From Palsa-1400 sp036008545 (GTDB lineage: Bacteria > Verrucomicrobiota > Verrucomicrobiia > Limisphaerales > Palsa-1400): DNA of 33,198 nucleotides. Location: contig DASYNM010000423.1 of assembly GCA_036008545.1 (NCBI GenBank), positions 1-33,198 on the forward strand. The letters are read 5' to 3'. Shown here piece after piece: positions 1 through 8,845 of the stretch. Position 1 is the first letter of the stretch. Each line of letters opens with the position of its first letter. The notes under the pieces were generated by a model. The model did no database searches. It was given only the letters and a program-made list of their open reading frames with translations, and was not told the DNA's origin. Made by a program: the position numbers and the translations under genes.

Positions 1-667
1 GCCATATCAACGCCGCGATGATGCCCGCCCCTATCAATACCAACGGCCAGTTCAGCGCCAGGCCGAATTTGAACAACCTGAACAAATCCGTCTCGGCGGG
101 CGGAAAGACCCCACGTGCCGGCGCTGCGGCCGGGTCGGGTTCGGCCGACGGCGCGCCGGAGAGCAACGGAAATCTTAATCGGGCCGCGTTCCATTCCATG
201 CGGGCATTCTCGACGGTGGTGGCGGCGCGCGTCAATTCAACGGTGTGATTTTCGGTGGTCCAAGTCTGCTCGTTGATCGCCTGTACCTTCTGGGCGGCTT
301 CGCGGAATCCCGCCAAGGCGCGGGCCATTTCCTCGGTCTCGCGGCGCGCGTTCATTTCCGCCTCCTCGAGCAGGCCGACGCCGCGAGTAAGTTGTTGCAC
401 AATCTCGGCCCGGCCGGTTTGGAATTCGACTTGACGCCGGCGCAGCTCCTCCAGGCCCGACCGCTCGCGCTCCAATTCCTCCTGCGCCCGTTTCAATTCC
501 GCCAGCTTGATCTGCTTCTCGCTCACCAGCGCCTCGATTTCCTCGCGTGTGGGCGGCCGGTTGGCCATGTTCGCGCCCGGTGTTGGTGCGGCGCAGGCCG
601 ACGCGCGGCCCGGCTCAAAGTCGCTGTCAACAAATTCCCCGGCATTTTGATGAGCGGACATAGGCAT
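1..667 (-). CDS. Coiled-coil protein with C-terminal membrane segment, partial (3' end outside window)
   Basis: Reading the minus strand from the ATG at 667 (a second ATG lies at 661) gives an open frame to the window edge. The first ~40 residues are low-complexity. Residues ~42-165 are rich in E, R, Q, A and L in a heptad-like pattern, which suggests a coiled coil. A Pro/Ala-rich linker follows, then a hydrophobic stretch (LALNWPLVLIGAGIIAALIW) that looks like a transmembrane helix and runs to the edge. The gene begins 34 bases after the SMC stop on the same strand, so the two are probably co-transcribed. No enzymatic motif is visible. The function is unknown; a membrane-anchored partner in chromosome or envelope organisation is only a guess from position. 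The start is uncertain because no clear ribosome-binding site precedes either ATG. Confidence 0.7.
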   Translation of the reverse strand, partial: MPMSAHQNAGEFVDSDFEPGRASACAAPTPGANMANRPPTREEIEALVSEKQIKLAELKRAQEELERERSGLEELRRRQVEFQTGRAEIVQQLTRGVGLLEEAEMNARRETEEMARALAGFREAAQKVQAINEQTWTTENHTVELTRAATTVENARMEWNAARLRFPLLSGAPSAEPDPAAAPARGVFPPAETDLFRLFKFGLALNWPLVLIGAGIIAALIW

Positions 668-701
668 AAGTGGTTAAGTCTGTTGGACTGGTTCCATGCG
701 G

Positions 702-3700
702 TTACTTGGCCATGACCATCATTTCTTCGCGCGGTCGCGCCTCGTCTTCTTCTGCCTCGATGGAACGGCCCGGCGTCGGCGTTTCCAACGGCTGGATTCC
801 ATCGGGTGCATCGGTGGTCTTGTGGAACTTGACGCTGACGATCTTGCTCACGCCGTGTTCCTGCATCGTCACGCCATAGAGCACGTCGGCCATGCCAATC
901 GTGCGTTTGTTGTGGGTGATGATGATGAATTGCGAATGCACCAGGAACCGTTGCAACACGCGAATGAAGCGGTTGATGTTCGATTCGTCCAGCGGCGCGT
1001 CCAATTCGTCCAGCACGCAGAACGGGCTGGGCTTGACCTGGTAAATTGAAAACAACAACGCCACCGCCGTCATGGTCTGCTCGCCGCCCGAGAGCAGGGA
1101 GATGCTTTGCAACTGTTTGCCGGGCGGCCGCGCCACGATGTCGATGCCGCATTCGAGCACGTCGCCTTCTTCGGTGAGGATCAGGTCCGCTTTGCCGCCG
1201 CCGAAAATTTCGACGAACATGGTGCGGAAATTGTCGCGCACCTTCTCGAACGTCTCCAGGAACATCTGCCGGGTCTGCGTGTTGATGCGGTTGATGACTT
1301 CGACCAACTGCGTTTTGGCTTGCACCAAGTCGTCGTTTTGTTTGGTCAGAAATTGGTAGCGTTGCTCGGTTTCCTCGTATTCGTCGATGGCCACGAGATT
1401 GACCGGCCCCATTTCGTCAATGCGCGCTTGCGACTGCGCCACTTGCGCGGCTACGGCCTCCCAATCGGTGGCGGCGCCGCTGGCGGCCATTTCCTCGGGT
1501 GTCAGAGTGTGAATCCTGGCCGCGCCTTCGTCGGCCAGAGTGATGGTGATGCACTCGCTGCGAATGTCATCCAGATTGAGCTGATATTTTTCGCGGATGC
1601 GGTCGCGCAGGTTCTGCGCCGCCATGTTTTTCTGCGCCAACTCGACTTCGATTGTCCCGCGCTTTTGTTGCAAATCGCTCAGACTGCGGCGTTGTTCGCG
1701 CAATGCGATGTCGGCGGTCTCGATCTGTTCTTCCAGCGCCTGCTTTTGCGAGAGCATCTCCGCGGCTTGAATATTGACCTGCTCGCGTTGGCGCCTCAGG
1801 GCTTCGATTTTTTGGCCCGACTCGGCGATTTCCGCGTCGGCCTGGCGTTTGCGATCAAGAAAAGATTGAATTTCACCGCGACGCTGTTCGGCCAGGTGCG
1901 TCAACTCGGCGATGCGCTGTTCCAACGGCTTCTTTTGGCCGGCGAAGGATTGACTCAATTGCTCCTCGGTGGCCAGGGCGACTTTCGTTTCCGTGAGCGA
2001 AGCGTTGGCCACGTCGCGCTGCTGACGCAAATTTTCCAGTGAGGCGGTCAACTGCGTGACCTTGGCCTGTCCTTCCTGCTCGGCGGCTTCCAGCGTGGCG
2101 GCCCGCGCGGCAAGCGTCTGGCGCTTGGCGGCGCCCTCAGCCTCCTGCGCCTTCAGACTGTCAATCTCGTAAACGACGGTTTCGATTTTTTGGACGAGCA
2201 TACGCGCGGAATTCTCCAGCGCCTTGAATTCGCCCTGGCGTGTGGCGATGGCCACTTCCTGCGTGCTCAATTCCTTCTGGGCCTCCTGCAATCCGGCCTG
2301 CAACTGCGTCTGTTCGCCCGTGAGCGCGCCCTTTTGCCGGCTGATTTCGTGGACGCTCTCTTGGAGTGTGGCCGCCGCCTGATGCAAATCGGCGATCTGG
2401 TTTTTGCGGCCCAAAATGGAGGCCGCCGCCTGGCTCGAACCGTGCCCGTTCAAATAACCGCCCGTAAAAATGCCGTGACGATTGAGCAATTCGCCGGCCG
2501 GCGTGACAAAATCGCACGCGCCATTGGCCTCGCGCCAGGCGGCCGTGGCCGAAGCCAGATCGGGCGCAATCAATGTCTGGCCCAACAACCGCTGCAACAA
2601 CGGCTGCACCGAAGACTCGGCCTCAATCACGCTTAACGCGCCGACGGTGTTGGCCGGCAATTCATGCTTGGAGCCGTTGGAATCAGGCGAACCTTGCTGC
2701 GCGGCGGCCAGATGGAGGGCCGCAACGCTGGCGCGGCCGGATTTGGTGGTGCGCAGGTCTTCGACGATTTGGCGCGCTGTGTCCGGCTGCTCAGTCAATA
2801 CTAATTGAAGATGGTGGCCCAGCGCCGTCTCGATGGCGATGACGTAGGGGTTTGGCACGCGGATCTTGTCCGCCAGCGAACCCAGCACGTTGCTGGCCGT
2901 TTTGAGAGCGGAAAGCGCGCCCGCGCCGAAGCCCTCGTGCTCGGCCTGCAATTGCTCCAGAACGCTGAGGCGCGAGCGCGTCTCGGCCTGGCGGCGCAGG
3001 CCGTTGTCCAGTTGCTGGGTGATGTCGTTTAGCTGTACTTGAATCTCGCGCAAACGCTGCTGACGGTCCTCCACCGTGCCGCGATGCGTCTCCGCGTGGA
3101 GAATCTCCTCCTGCACAGTGGCCGAGAATTGCGTAAGCCGGCCTTCCAAGCCGACGCGTTCTTCTTCGAGTTGGATTTTTTCGGCGGAAAGTTTTTCCAA
3201 TCGGACCGCGTTGCCTTCTTTTTGCAAATCCAGCGCTGTGATTTCGTTGCGGGCGCGGCTTAGTTGCTGGGCGGCCTCGAACGCTCGCGCCTGCGCCTCG
3301 CGCAAGGCTTCCTGGTCAGCGCGCAATTCATTCTCGACGCTTTGCAACGTGCGGCGTTTGGACTCCAAAGTCTGCTGATGCTCGCGCAACGCAGCCTCGG
3401 CCGTGTTCAGCCGGGCGATTACGCCGTCCAACTCCTGCCGCGCGGCTAGCGTGCGTTCTTCGGCTTGGTTGATGTCGCTGGTGGCGCGGAAATTTTGGGC
3501 TTCGAGGTCGCGCAACCTGTCCTGGTTGAATTGGATGCGGCTTTCGTGGCTGTCGATCTGGCCCTTCAATTCCAGCCCCTGCTGTTGCCATTGGCCAATC
3601 TGCTGATCCTGCTCGGAAAGTTCTTCGCGCAACGTGCTGATTTCATTATCAGCCCGCAAAACCGTTTCGGAAAGCGTCTCGATCTGCGCGCGGGCTTGCT

Positions 3701-4463
3701 CCGATTCTTCGGTGCGCGCGTGGATGTCCGCTTGCAGCACATCGAAGTGGTGGCGGGCCAATTGCGTGTCCAGGTGCTGAAGTTCGAGCATCAGTTGCTT
3801 GTAGCGGCGGGCTTTGCCGGCTTGGCGCTGGAGCGAACCGATCTGCCGTTTGACTTCGCGAATCAGGTCGGCCACACGCAGCAGATTTTGCTCGGTCGCT
3901 TCCAACTTGCGCAGCGACTCCTTCTTCTGGGATTTGAATTTGGTGATGCCAGCCGCCTCCTCGAAGACCAGGCGCCGGTCTTCCGGCTTGCTGGAAAGGA
4001 TTTGCGTGATGTTGCCCTGCGCCATGATGCTGTAACTCGTCCGGCCCACGCCCGTGCCCATGAAGAGTTGCTGAATGTCGCGCAGCCGGCAGGGCGTTTT
4101 GTTCAAGAAATACTCGCTCGACCCATCGCGAAACACGCGGCGCGTCAACGTCACTTCGTTGTAAGCGATCTCGACGCCAGCCGCCGTCAAATGCTCGCCA
4201 TCAACGCCGCCGATGGTCAGGGAAACTTCCGCCATGCTCAGTGGTTTGCGGGAATCGGTGCCGTTGAAAATGACGTCGGCCATTTCGCCGCCGCGCAGAG
4301 CCTTGGCCGATTGCTCGCCAAGAACCCAGCGGATGGCATCGGAAACATTGGACTTGCCGCAGCCGTTGGGGCCGACAATGGCGGTCACGCCCGGCTGGAA
4401 ATTGAGCGACGTTTTGTCCGCGAACGATTTGAACCCCAACACAGTTAAATTCTTCAAATACAT
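702..4463 (-). CDS. smc: Chromosome segregation protein SMC
   Basis: This 1253-residue protein has the full bacterial SMC layout. The N-terminal head carries Walker A (GPNGCGKS, residues 31-38), and the start MYLKNLTVLGFKSF is typical of the family. Two long coiled-coil arms flank a hinge at about residues 510-680. The C-terminal head has the ABC signature LLSGGEQ near residue 1123 and Walker B FCVLDELDAPLD near 1148-1159. SMC dimers bind ScpA/ScpB and compact and separate newly replicated chromosomes by ATP-driven loop formation. The length is slightly above the usual ~1190 residues, partly because of an acidic, proline-containing tail of ~40 residues after the head. No scpA or scpB is in the window. 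The identification is secure from the motifs. Confidence 0.98.
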   Translation of the reverse strand: MYLKNLTVLGFKSFADKTSLNFQPGVTAIVGPNGCGKSNVSDAIRWVLGEQSAKALRGGEMADVIFNGTDSRKPLSMAEVSLTIGGVDGEHLTAAGVEIAYNEVTLTRRVFRDGSSEYFLNKTPCRLRDIQQLFMGTGVGRTSYSIMAQGNITQILSSKPEDRRLVFEEAAGITKFKSQKKESLRKLEATEQNLLRVADLIREVKRQIGSLQRQAGKARRYKQLMLELQHLDTQLARHHFDVLQADIHARTEESEQARAQIETLSETVLRADNEISTLREELSEQDQQIGQWQQQGLELKGQIDSHESRIQFNQDRLRDLEAQNFRATSDINQAEERTLAARQELDGVIARLNTAEAALREHQQTLESKRRTLQSVENELRADQEALREAQARAFEAAQQLSRARNEITALDLQKEGNAVRLEKLSAEKIQLEEERVGLEGRLTQFSATVQEEILHAETHRGTVEDRQQRLREIQVQLNDITQQLDNGLRRQAETRSRLSVLEQLQAEHEGFGAGALSALKTASNVLGSLADKIRVPNPYVIAIETALGHHLQLVLTEQPDTARQIVEDLRTTKSGRASVAALHLAAAQQGSPDSNGSKHELPANTVGALSVIEAESSVQPLLQRLLGQTLIAPDLASATAAWREANGACDFVTPAGELLNRHGIFTGGYLNGHGSSQAAASILGRKNQIADLHQAAATLQESVHEISRQKGALTGEQTQLQAGLQEAQKELSTQEVAIATRQGEFKALENSARMLVQKIETVVYEIDSLKAQEAEGAAKRQTLAARAATLEAAEQEGQAKVTQLTASLENLRQQRDVANASLTETKVALATEEQLSQSFAGQKKPLEQRIAELTHLAEQRRGEIQSFLDRKRQADAEIAESGQKIEALRRQREQVNIQAAEMLSQKQALEEQIETADIALREQRRSLSDLQQKRGTIEVELAQKNMAAQNLRDRIREKYQLNLDDIRSECITITLADEGAARIHTLTPEEMAASGAATDWEAVAAQVAQSQARIDEMGPVNLVAIDEYEETEQRYQFLTKQNDDLVQAKTQLVEVINRINTQTRQMFLETFEKVRDNFRTMFVEIFGGGKADLILTEEGDVLECGIDIVARPPGKQLQSISLLSGGEQTMTAVALLFSIYQVKPSPFCVLDELDAPLDESNINRFIRVLQRFLVHSQFIIITHNKRTIGMADVLYGVTMQEHGVSKIVSVKFHKTTDAPDGIQPLETPTPGRSIEAEEDEARPREEMMVMAK

Positions 4464-4520
4464 GTTGAGGCATAAATAAGCATCAAACCGGGGATAAAGT
4501 AAAGCGGAAAAACCACAATA

Positions 4521-4560
4521 TAATGGGGTTAGTCCAGAATATAGCCCCCGTAATGGGGTT
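4521..4560. promoter_or_regulatory. Direct repeat TAATGGGGTT upstream of smc
   Basis: The ten bases TAATGGGGTT occur exactly twice, at 4521-4530 and 4551-4560, with start points 30 bases apart. They lie 58-97 bases upstream of the smc start. The repeat period is about three helical turns, as expected for two sites on one DNA face, so a regulator-binding pair is possible. The second copy also forms a short CCCC/GGGG stem followed by five T, which could act as a weak terminator on the plus strand. The role is not established. Confidence 0.35.
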
Positions 4561-4683
4561 TTTGCCTATTTGGGGAGTGGTTTTTGGTGCTTTTGTGGCA
4601 TAAGTATCACAACCACAACAATATACACATATAAACGTTAGAAACCTACTTAAACGAGGGCGAACCGGCTGATTGAGATTTCC

Positions 4684-4781
4684 GGGAGGGACGAGCGCCT
4701 GCGAGTCCGTGATCTGTCTTCAAGCCACCTTGGCCTCATCGATAAAACCATTTCACGGACTCGCAGGCGCTCGTCCCTCCC
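4684..4781. repeat. Perfect 29-bp inverted repeat with 40-base spacer
   Basis: The arm at 4684-4712 (begins GGGAGGGACGAGCGCC) is the exact reverse complement of 4753-4781; one further pair (4683/4782) extends it to 30. The spacer is 40 bases and contains no gene. The rest of the 346-base gap between smc (4463) and the antitoxin gene (4810) is AT-rich and holds only the TAATGGGGTT pair. The arm composition resembles other dispersed GC-rich repeats in this window, so this is probably a family member rather than a site specific to this locus. It could also terminate transcription from the minus-strand antitoxin gene. Confidence 0.85.
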
Positions 4782-4809
4782 GAATGTGGCACTTCGTAAT
4801 ATTCGACGA

Positions 4810-5034
4810 TCATCGCTGAAGTCTGGCCATCATCTCCTCGTGAGAAACAGCTTGGACTTTCCCCGTTTCCATTTGCTGATCGCGCTCCGCTGCCAGAGCC
4901 ACAACCGCGGCTTCATCCATCTCCTTTGTGGTGGCGGACGGGTCTTCCAGGCTTTCCCAAAGAGAGCCAGCCAAAAGCGCTCTCTCCCTGGCCGGGAGCC
5001 GCAATGCTTCGGAAGCAATTTGATCGATACTCAT
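4810..5034 (-). CDS. Addiction-module antitoxin (Unstab_antitox family)
   Basis: This 74-residue protein begins MSIDQIASEALRLPARERA and continues with LLAGSLWESLED. That pattern fits the short addiction-module proteins (PF09720) that pair with RelE/ParE-type toxins: an N-terminal helical region with ALxLPxxERAxLA and an acidic C-terminal part. An in-frame ATG two codons upstream (5040) is an alternative start. The usual arrangement places a toxin directly downstream on the same strand, but 4464-4809 has no such reading frame. The gene therefore looks like an orphan antitoxin. It is divergent from another antitoxin-like gene at 5158. Confidence 0.8.
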   Translation of the reverse strand: MSIDQIASEALRLPARERALLAGSLWESLEDPSATTKEMDEAAVVALAAERDQQMETGKVQAVSHEEMMARLQR

Positions 5035-5157
5035 GTACAAAATTTACAGGAAAATCTAGAATAGGCAAAGCACGAAAGCCTGCAGGTTCACCACTGTGGC
5101 GCTGTTATGCTCGTTTGCTGCCTCGACAACTGCCCTATGCGATGCCATCTTTCTTGC

Positions 5158-5346
5158 ATGAGTCAAAGCCTACGGTATCTCACACGCGAGCCAGGCAAGA
5201 AAACAGTGGTGGTGCTTTCGATCGCGGATTATGAGAAACTGCTGGACGATTTGGACGATTTGTCAGCCATAGCGGAGCGGCGGAACGAACCGAGCATTCC
5301 TCACGATCAATTCGCAGCGGAGTTAAAGCGAGATGGCATCCTTTAA
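5158..5346 (+). CDS. Phd/YefM-type antitoxin-like protein, probably N-terminally shortened
   Basis: The C-terminal two thirds (KKTVVVLSIADYEKLLDDL, then AIAERRNEPSIPHDQF and AELKRDGIL) match the pattern of antitoxins that precede RelE-type toxins. The first residues, MSQSLRYLTREPG, enter the family part way through its DNA-binding domain. The in-frame sequence upstream to the ATG at 5107 (MLVCCLDNC and so on) is Cys-rich and does not resemble the family. The start at 5158 gives 62 residues, shorter than the ~75-85 usual for the family. No toxin follows; the next frame encodes Sel1 repeats and overlaps the end of this gene. It is probably a decaying or orphan antitoxin. The call is good; the start is uncertain. 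Confidence 0.65.
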   Translation: MSQSLRYLTREPGKKTVVVLSIADYEKLLDDLDDLSAIAERRNEPSIPHDQFAAELKRDGIL

Positions 5347-5374
5347 CAATCAATGGCGCAACTCGGCCTTCACA

Positions 5375-5869
5375 ATGAGGTCCTCAATGACATCGTCGCA
5401 GTTGACACTCCTTTACAACGAGTCGCTTGACTTGTTCCTAGGAGACGGAGTGGCCAAGGATGAGAGGCGGGCCTTCGCCCTAAATGCCGAGGCGGCACAC
5501 GGCGGATATTCGGAAGCTGTGCTCGCGATGGGCTGGTTCTTCCTCAACGGAGTCGGCGTTGAGCGCGATGTCGATCAAGCAACGAAGTGGTATCGCAAGT
5601 CAGCGCGGCGCGGCGAGCCTAAGGCGATGTTTAGCCTTGGTGAGATTGCTTATCGCGATGAAGATTTCCCAGAAGCGCTAGCTTGGTTCAGCCGTGCATC
5701 CGAGGCCGGTCATGTCCGCTCACTCTATTGGCTGGGCAAGCTTTACTGGCGTGGTCAAGGCGTCGGTCAAGACAAGAAACAGGCGAGAAGGCTTTTGCAC
5801 CGCGCTGCAAGCAGCAAGGTAATAGAGGCTCAGAGAGTTTTGAAGTTTTGGGGACGGCGTTCAAGCTAA
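5375..5869 (+). CDS. Sel1-repeat (SLR) protein
   Basis: This protein of about 164 residues consists almost entirely of Sel1-like repeats: four successive helical pairs with the pattern A-x-LG-x-x-Y/F-x-x-G-x-GV-x-x-D-x-x-x-A-x-x-W-Y-x-K-A/S-A-x-x-G. The clearest is the copy containing AMGWFFLNGVGVERD and then WYRKSARRG. Such repeats form alpha-solenoids for protein-protein contacts; the partner is unknown. There is no signal peptide, so a cytoplasmic location is likely. The frame is open from an ATG at 5333 that overlaps the antitoxin gene by 14 bases, but the residues before 5375 do not resemble the repeat. Starts at 5333, 5375 and 5387 are all possible. Confidence 0.75.
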   Translation: MRSSMTSSQLTLLYNESLDLFLGDGVAKDERRAFALNAEAAHGGYSEAVLAMGWFFLNGVGVERDVDQATKWYRKSARRGEPKAMFSLGEIAYRDEDFPEALAWFSRASEAGHVRSLYWLGKLYWRGQGVGQDKKQARRLLHRAASSKVIEAQRVLKFWGRRSS

Positions 5870-5952
5870 CACCGGGAAGCTCCTAGTGTTTTGCGCTTGC
5901 ATGATCAGCGCAGCGTGCCTCAGCTTTGCCTCGTCTTACATCCCAGTCGCTC

Positions 5953-6606
5953 ATGAGCATCGAGTCTTCAATGGTCAGCTACTACGCCGAGAGGGCGCAG
6001 GAATACGAGCGCATCTATCACAAGTTGGAACGTCAGGATGATTTGCGGCGCCTGCGGGAATTTGTGGAGCGCACATTCGCCGACGCACATGTCTTTGAAG
6101 TCGCTTGCGGCACGGGTTATTGGACGGAAATTGTCGCGCACACGGTCGCGTCGGTCGTCGCCACGGACATCAACGAGGAAGTGTTGGCGGTGGCGCGTTC
6201 CAAGACAATGGACACCGGCAAAGTGGAGTTTCGCAGGGAGGATGCTTACAAGTTGCCGGTTTTGCCTCGCAGATTCGACGCCGGCTTGGCCGCTTTTTGG
6301 TGGTCGCACATTCCGCAGGTCAGGATTCCGGGCTTTCTCGCGGGTTTTCATCGTGTCCTCGTGCCCGGCGCGCAAGTGGTGTTCATCGACAATGTCTATG
6401 TTGAAGGCAGCAGCACGCCGGTCTCGCGCACCGATGCGCACGGCGACACTTATCAAACGCGGCGGCTGGATGACGGGAGCAAACACGAAGTTCTCAAGAA
6501 TTTTCCGACTGAGCACGCGTTGCGCGCCGCAGTGGACGGTTTGGCGACCGACGCGCAGGTTGAGTTTCTTAAGTATTATTGGGTTTTGAGTTACTGCCTA
6601 TTATGA
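5953..6606 (+). CDS. Class I SAM-dependent methyltransferase
   Basis: The protein (about 217 residues) has a Rossmann-fold methyltransferase core. Motif I is VFEVACGTGYW, with the acidic end of strand 2 in ATDINEEVL, a REDAYKLP segment at the motif II/III position, and FDAGLAAFWWSHIP before the second half. It resembles small-molecule methyltransferases of the Methyltransf_11/25 type. The substrate cannot be read from the sequence. The open frame begins with a TTG at 5926, but the ATG at 5953 (MSIESSMVSYYAERA) or 5971 gives the usual N-terminal helix of this family. It stands alone, with a convergent gene downstream. Confidence 0.85.
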   Translation: MSIESSMVSYYAERAQEYERIYHKLERQDDLRRLREFVERTFADAHVFEVACGTGYWTEIVAHTVASVVATDINEEVLAVARSKTMDTGKVEFRREDAYKLPVLPRRFDAGLAAFWWSHIPQVRIPGFLAGFHRVLVPGAQVVFIDNVYVEGSSTPVSRTDAHGDTYQTRRLDDGSKHEVLKNFPTEHALRAAVDGLATDAQVEFLKYYWVLSYCLL

Positions 6607-6640
6607 TTGACGCGCCCAAATCACTCGCCAGGACGCCTGG

Positions 6641-8830
6641 CTAATCCCGACCCGCATTCATTTGCAGGATCAGCACCCAATCATGGCTCAGGCCGGAGGG
6701 TGGGGGACAGACGCCGTTGCCATGATTGTCGCTGAAGATAAATCCTAAGGTCGTTGAGTTGCCCGTGACGGGATCGAACCACCACGCGACGGTTCCATGG
6801 CCCCCGGCCTCTCGCAAATTGCGCAGTAGCACCGGTTCAGCACGCGGCACGTAAATGAGGCGCAACCTATCGGGAATACCCGTCGATTGCGGCCCATTGA
6901 TCCCGTCGTCCGACCCGTCGATTTCGCCCCACGGCCCTTCGCCGTAGCGGGCGGCAATGATCGCGTTGGTCCACTCCGCAGCCGCCTCAGTTTTGCTGCA
7001 ACGCCATTCCGCATCGGAATTGATACGCACCGCGCCGCCATCGGCAAACTCGATTTCCAACGCGGCGATTAGTCCGGCCGGATTCGCGCCTGACGCAGGT
7101 TTGTTGACAGCCGTGATTTCCAGTTCGTTCGCCCCCGGCTTGAGCAATCGGGCGATGTCGTTGAACTGCTGCGCGACGCGCCAATCCTCGCCTCCGCCGA
7201 GTTCCGTGCCGTTTAGCCGCGCCGTGAATTGATCGTCAGCCGACATGCGCAAAAACGCGCGCGCGACTTCTTTCCCCACGGGCAGGTCGAAGGCGCGCCG
7301 GAAAAATCGTTTCTCCGCCGGCGCGTCCGTGGCGGGATGGCCTTCGGGATACCAAATCCAGGCGGCCGTTTTCAGCGCCGACGGCGCGAATGCGGCCCAT
7401 TCCGGATGGGGGGTGAATTCCCACCAATGAAATTGCTCGAAAAGTTTTTTCCCAAAGCCCACCTGTTGCGAGCCGGGCAGGTGCATGGCTTCGTTCCACG
7501 GAATGACGCCGTAAGTGCCACCGTGCGGGGACTTGCCATGCGGATCCCCCGGACGATTATTTTGCCAGATGCCGTTGGCGCCGTAGGTGTGGCCGGCGGC
7601 GCCGTTCATCATGCAAATCCAGAACATGCGCCGCGTCCATTCGGTCGGCAGGCTGTCGCTGAGCATTTCGTAACTGGCCTCGCCGTCGATGACCGGCATG
7701 ACCGGGCTGGCGGCGTAGGATTTCCGCACGGTGTTGATCGCCACCGGCACCGCTTCCTGTCGGCCATGCGGAGTTTGCAACATGTCGAAATCCAGCAAAC
7801 TCGCGTCGTCGGTGGAGTGGCGCGCGGTCACCGGCTCGATGCCGGTCGGATGCAGCGTCAAGGGACGATGCCACGGGTCAGTCGCGCGAATGTAGCGCAG
7901 CACAGTGGTCCAATCGTGGACTTGACTGCGGTCGTCGTAGGGAAATCCTTTGGCGAGATACCACGATAAATTGGCTTCCCCGGCGGCGCACCAAACAACC
8001 GGCCACGCGCCGTACCGCGCAATGAGATAGCGCCAGTGCGCCTTCATTTTTTCCACGCCCATCCACGGCATGAAGTAACCCCACGCGCCCACGATGCACG
8101 GCGTGATGCCTTGTTCAACCAGGTAGCCCAGGCGCTTGTCGGCTTCGTCAAAATACTGCGGGCGGATGCCGGTGTAATTTGTCTCCCAGGGGAACCCAGC
8201 CTCGTTGGCGCCGCGCGGATCGAAGGGGAACATGTCGGGATACAGCCCGGCGACGATTTGAATGACGTTGAACCCTTTCGCCATCCGGTCGGCTGTCAAC
8301 TGCTGGAATTCATCCGGCCAATGCAGGCGTTGAGCAAGGCCCATCCACCAAGTGTCCCCAAGCCAGAAAAACGGCGTGCCGTCCAAGTGCTCAAAATGGC
8401 GATGATCCGCCGCCACGCGCAAGGGGCCGTGCTTGTAAAGAGGATTTTCTCCCGTGTAAGCGGTGACCTCGACGGTTCCGGTAACGCCGTTCAACCCGCC
8501 ATCATCCGGGGTGGATTCCGTGCGGAACCGATGCATGCCGATCAGCGGCGAAGAATAGCGCGCCTTCCAGGTGTTGCCGCCATCCCAAAAAGCCGGCACC
8601 CGCGACTCGTGCCCAGTCGGATCGGTGAAAATCACGTCCAACACCACTTGGTTGAATGGGGCGGAGTAGGTTCGCGCCGCGGTCAAAGTCAGCTCCGCCA
8701 TGACATTGGCCTGTGTTTGGAGCGATAGTTCGCGCGCAAAAACGGTTATGGCGAACCAGGGTAAGAGTAGGAGGGGCAGAAGCAGTCGGCATCTTTCCAA
8801 AGACTCGGGAATTGTGCTAGCGGATTTCAT
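6641..8830 (-). CDS. Secreted glycosidase-like protein, DUF5060-DUF4038 (GH140-like) with C-terminal binding domains
   Basis: The protein has 729 residues. A signal peptide (hydrophobic LLLPLLLLPWFAITVFA) covers residues ~14-32. A DUF5060 beta domain follows at ~40-125 (FWDGGNTWKARY). The (beta/alpha)8 catalytic domain of the DUF4038 family spans ~130-460; DGTPFFWLGDTWW begins it, and WCAAGEANLSW and VIDGEASYE hold the likely catalytic acids. Next is a galactose-binding-like beta domain at ~490-640 (FFRRAFDLPVGKE, MSADDQFTARLNG). A C-terminal domain of the putative collagen-binding type (LRLIYVPRAEPV, WWFDPVTG, DWVLILQ) ends the protein. DUF4038 proteins include GH140 apiosidases that act on pectin side chains, so plant polysaccharide breakdown outside the cytoplasm is likely. 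The exact sugar is not determined. The repeat-flanked cassette at 8846-9296 lies directly upstream. Confidence 0.85.
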   Translation of the reverse strand: MKSASTIPESLERCRLLLPLLLLPWFAITVFARELSLQTQANVMAELTLTAARTYSAPFNQVVLDVIFTDPTGHESRVPAFWDGGNTWKARYSSPLIGMHRFRTESTPDDGGLNGVTGTVEVTAYTGENPLYKHGPLRVAADHRHFEHLDGTPFFWLGDTWWMGLAQRLHWPDEFQQLTADRMAKGFNVIQIVAGLYPDMFPFDPRGANEAGFPWETNYTGIRPQYFDEADKRLGYLVEQGITPCIVGAWGYFMPWMGVEKMKAHWRYLIARYGAWPVVWCAAGEANLSWYLAKGFPYDDRSQVHDWTTVLRYIRATDPWHRPLTLHPTGIEPVTARHSTDDASLLDFDMLQTPHGRQEAVPVAINTVRKSYAASPVMPVIDGEASYEMLSDSLPTEWTRRMFWICMMNGAAGHTYGANGIWQNNRPGDPHGKSPHGGTYGVIPWNEAMHLPGSQQVGFGKKLFEQFHWWEFTPHPEWAAFAPSALKTAAWIWYPEGHPATDAPAEKRFFRRAFDLPVGKEVARAFLRMSADDQFTARLNGTELGGGEDWRVAQQFNDIARLLKPGANELEITAVNKPASGANPAGLIAALEIEFADGGAVRINSDAEWRCSKTEAAAEWTNAIIAARYGEGPWGEIDGSDDGINGPQSTGIPDRLRLIYVPRAEPVLLRNLREAGGHGTVAWWFDPVTGNSTTLGFIFSDNHGNGVCPPPSGLSHDWVLILQMNAGRD

Positions 8831-8845
8831 TGTCTCGGGTTTTTT

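Noticed and set aside
1107..4448. Long open frames on the plus strand opposite smc (1107-2042 and 3465-4448).
   Set aside because: They lie antisense to a clearly identified gene, have low-complexity Leu/Arg/Gln composition and no recognisable domain. GC-rich codon use opens antisense frames.
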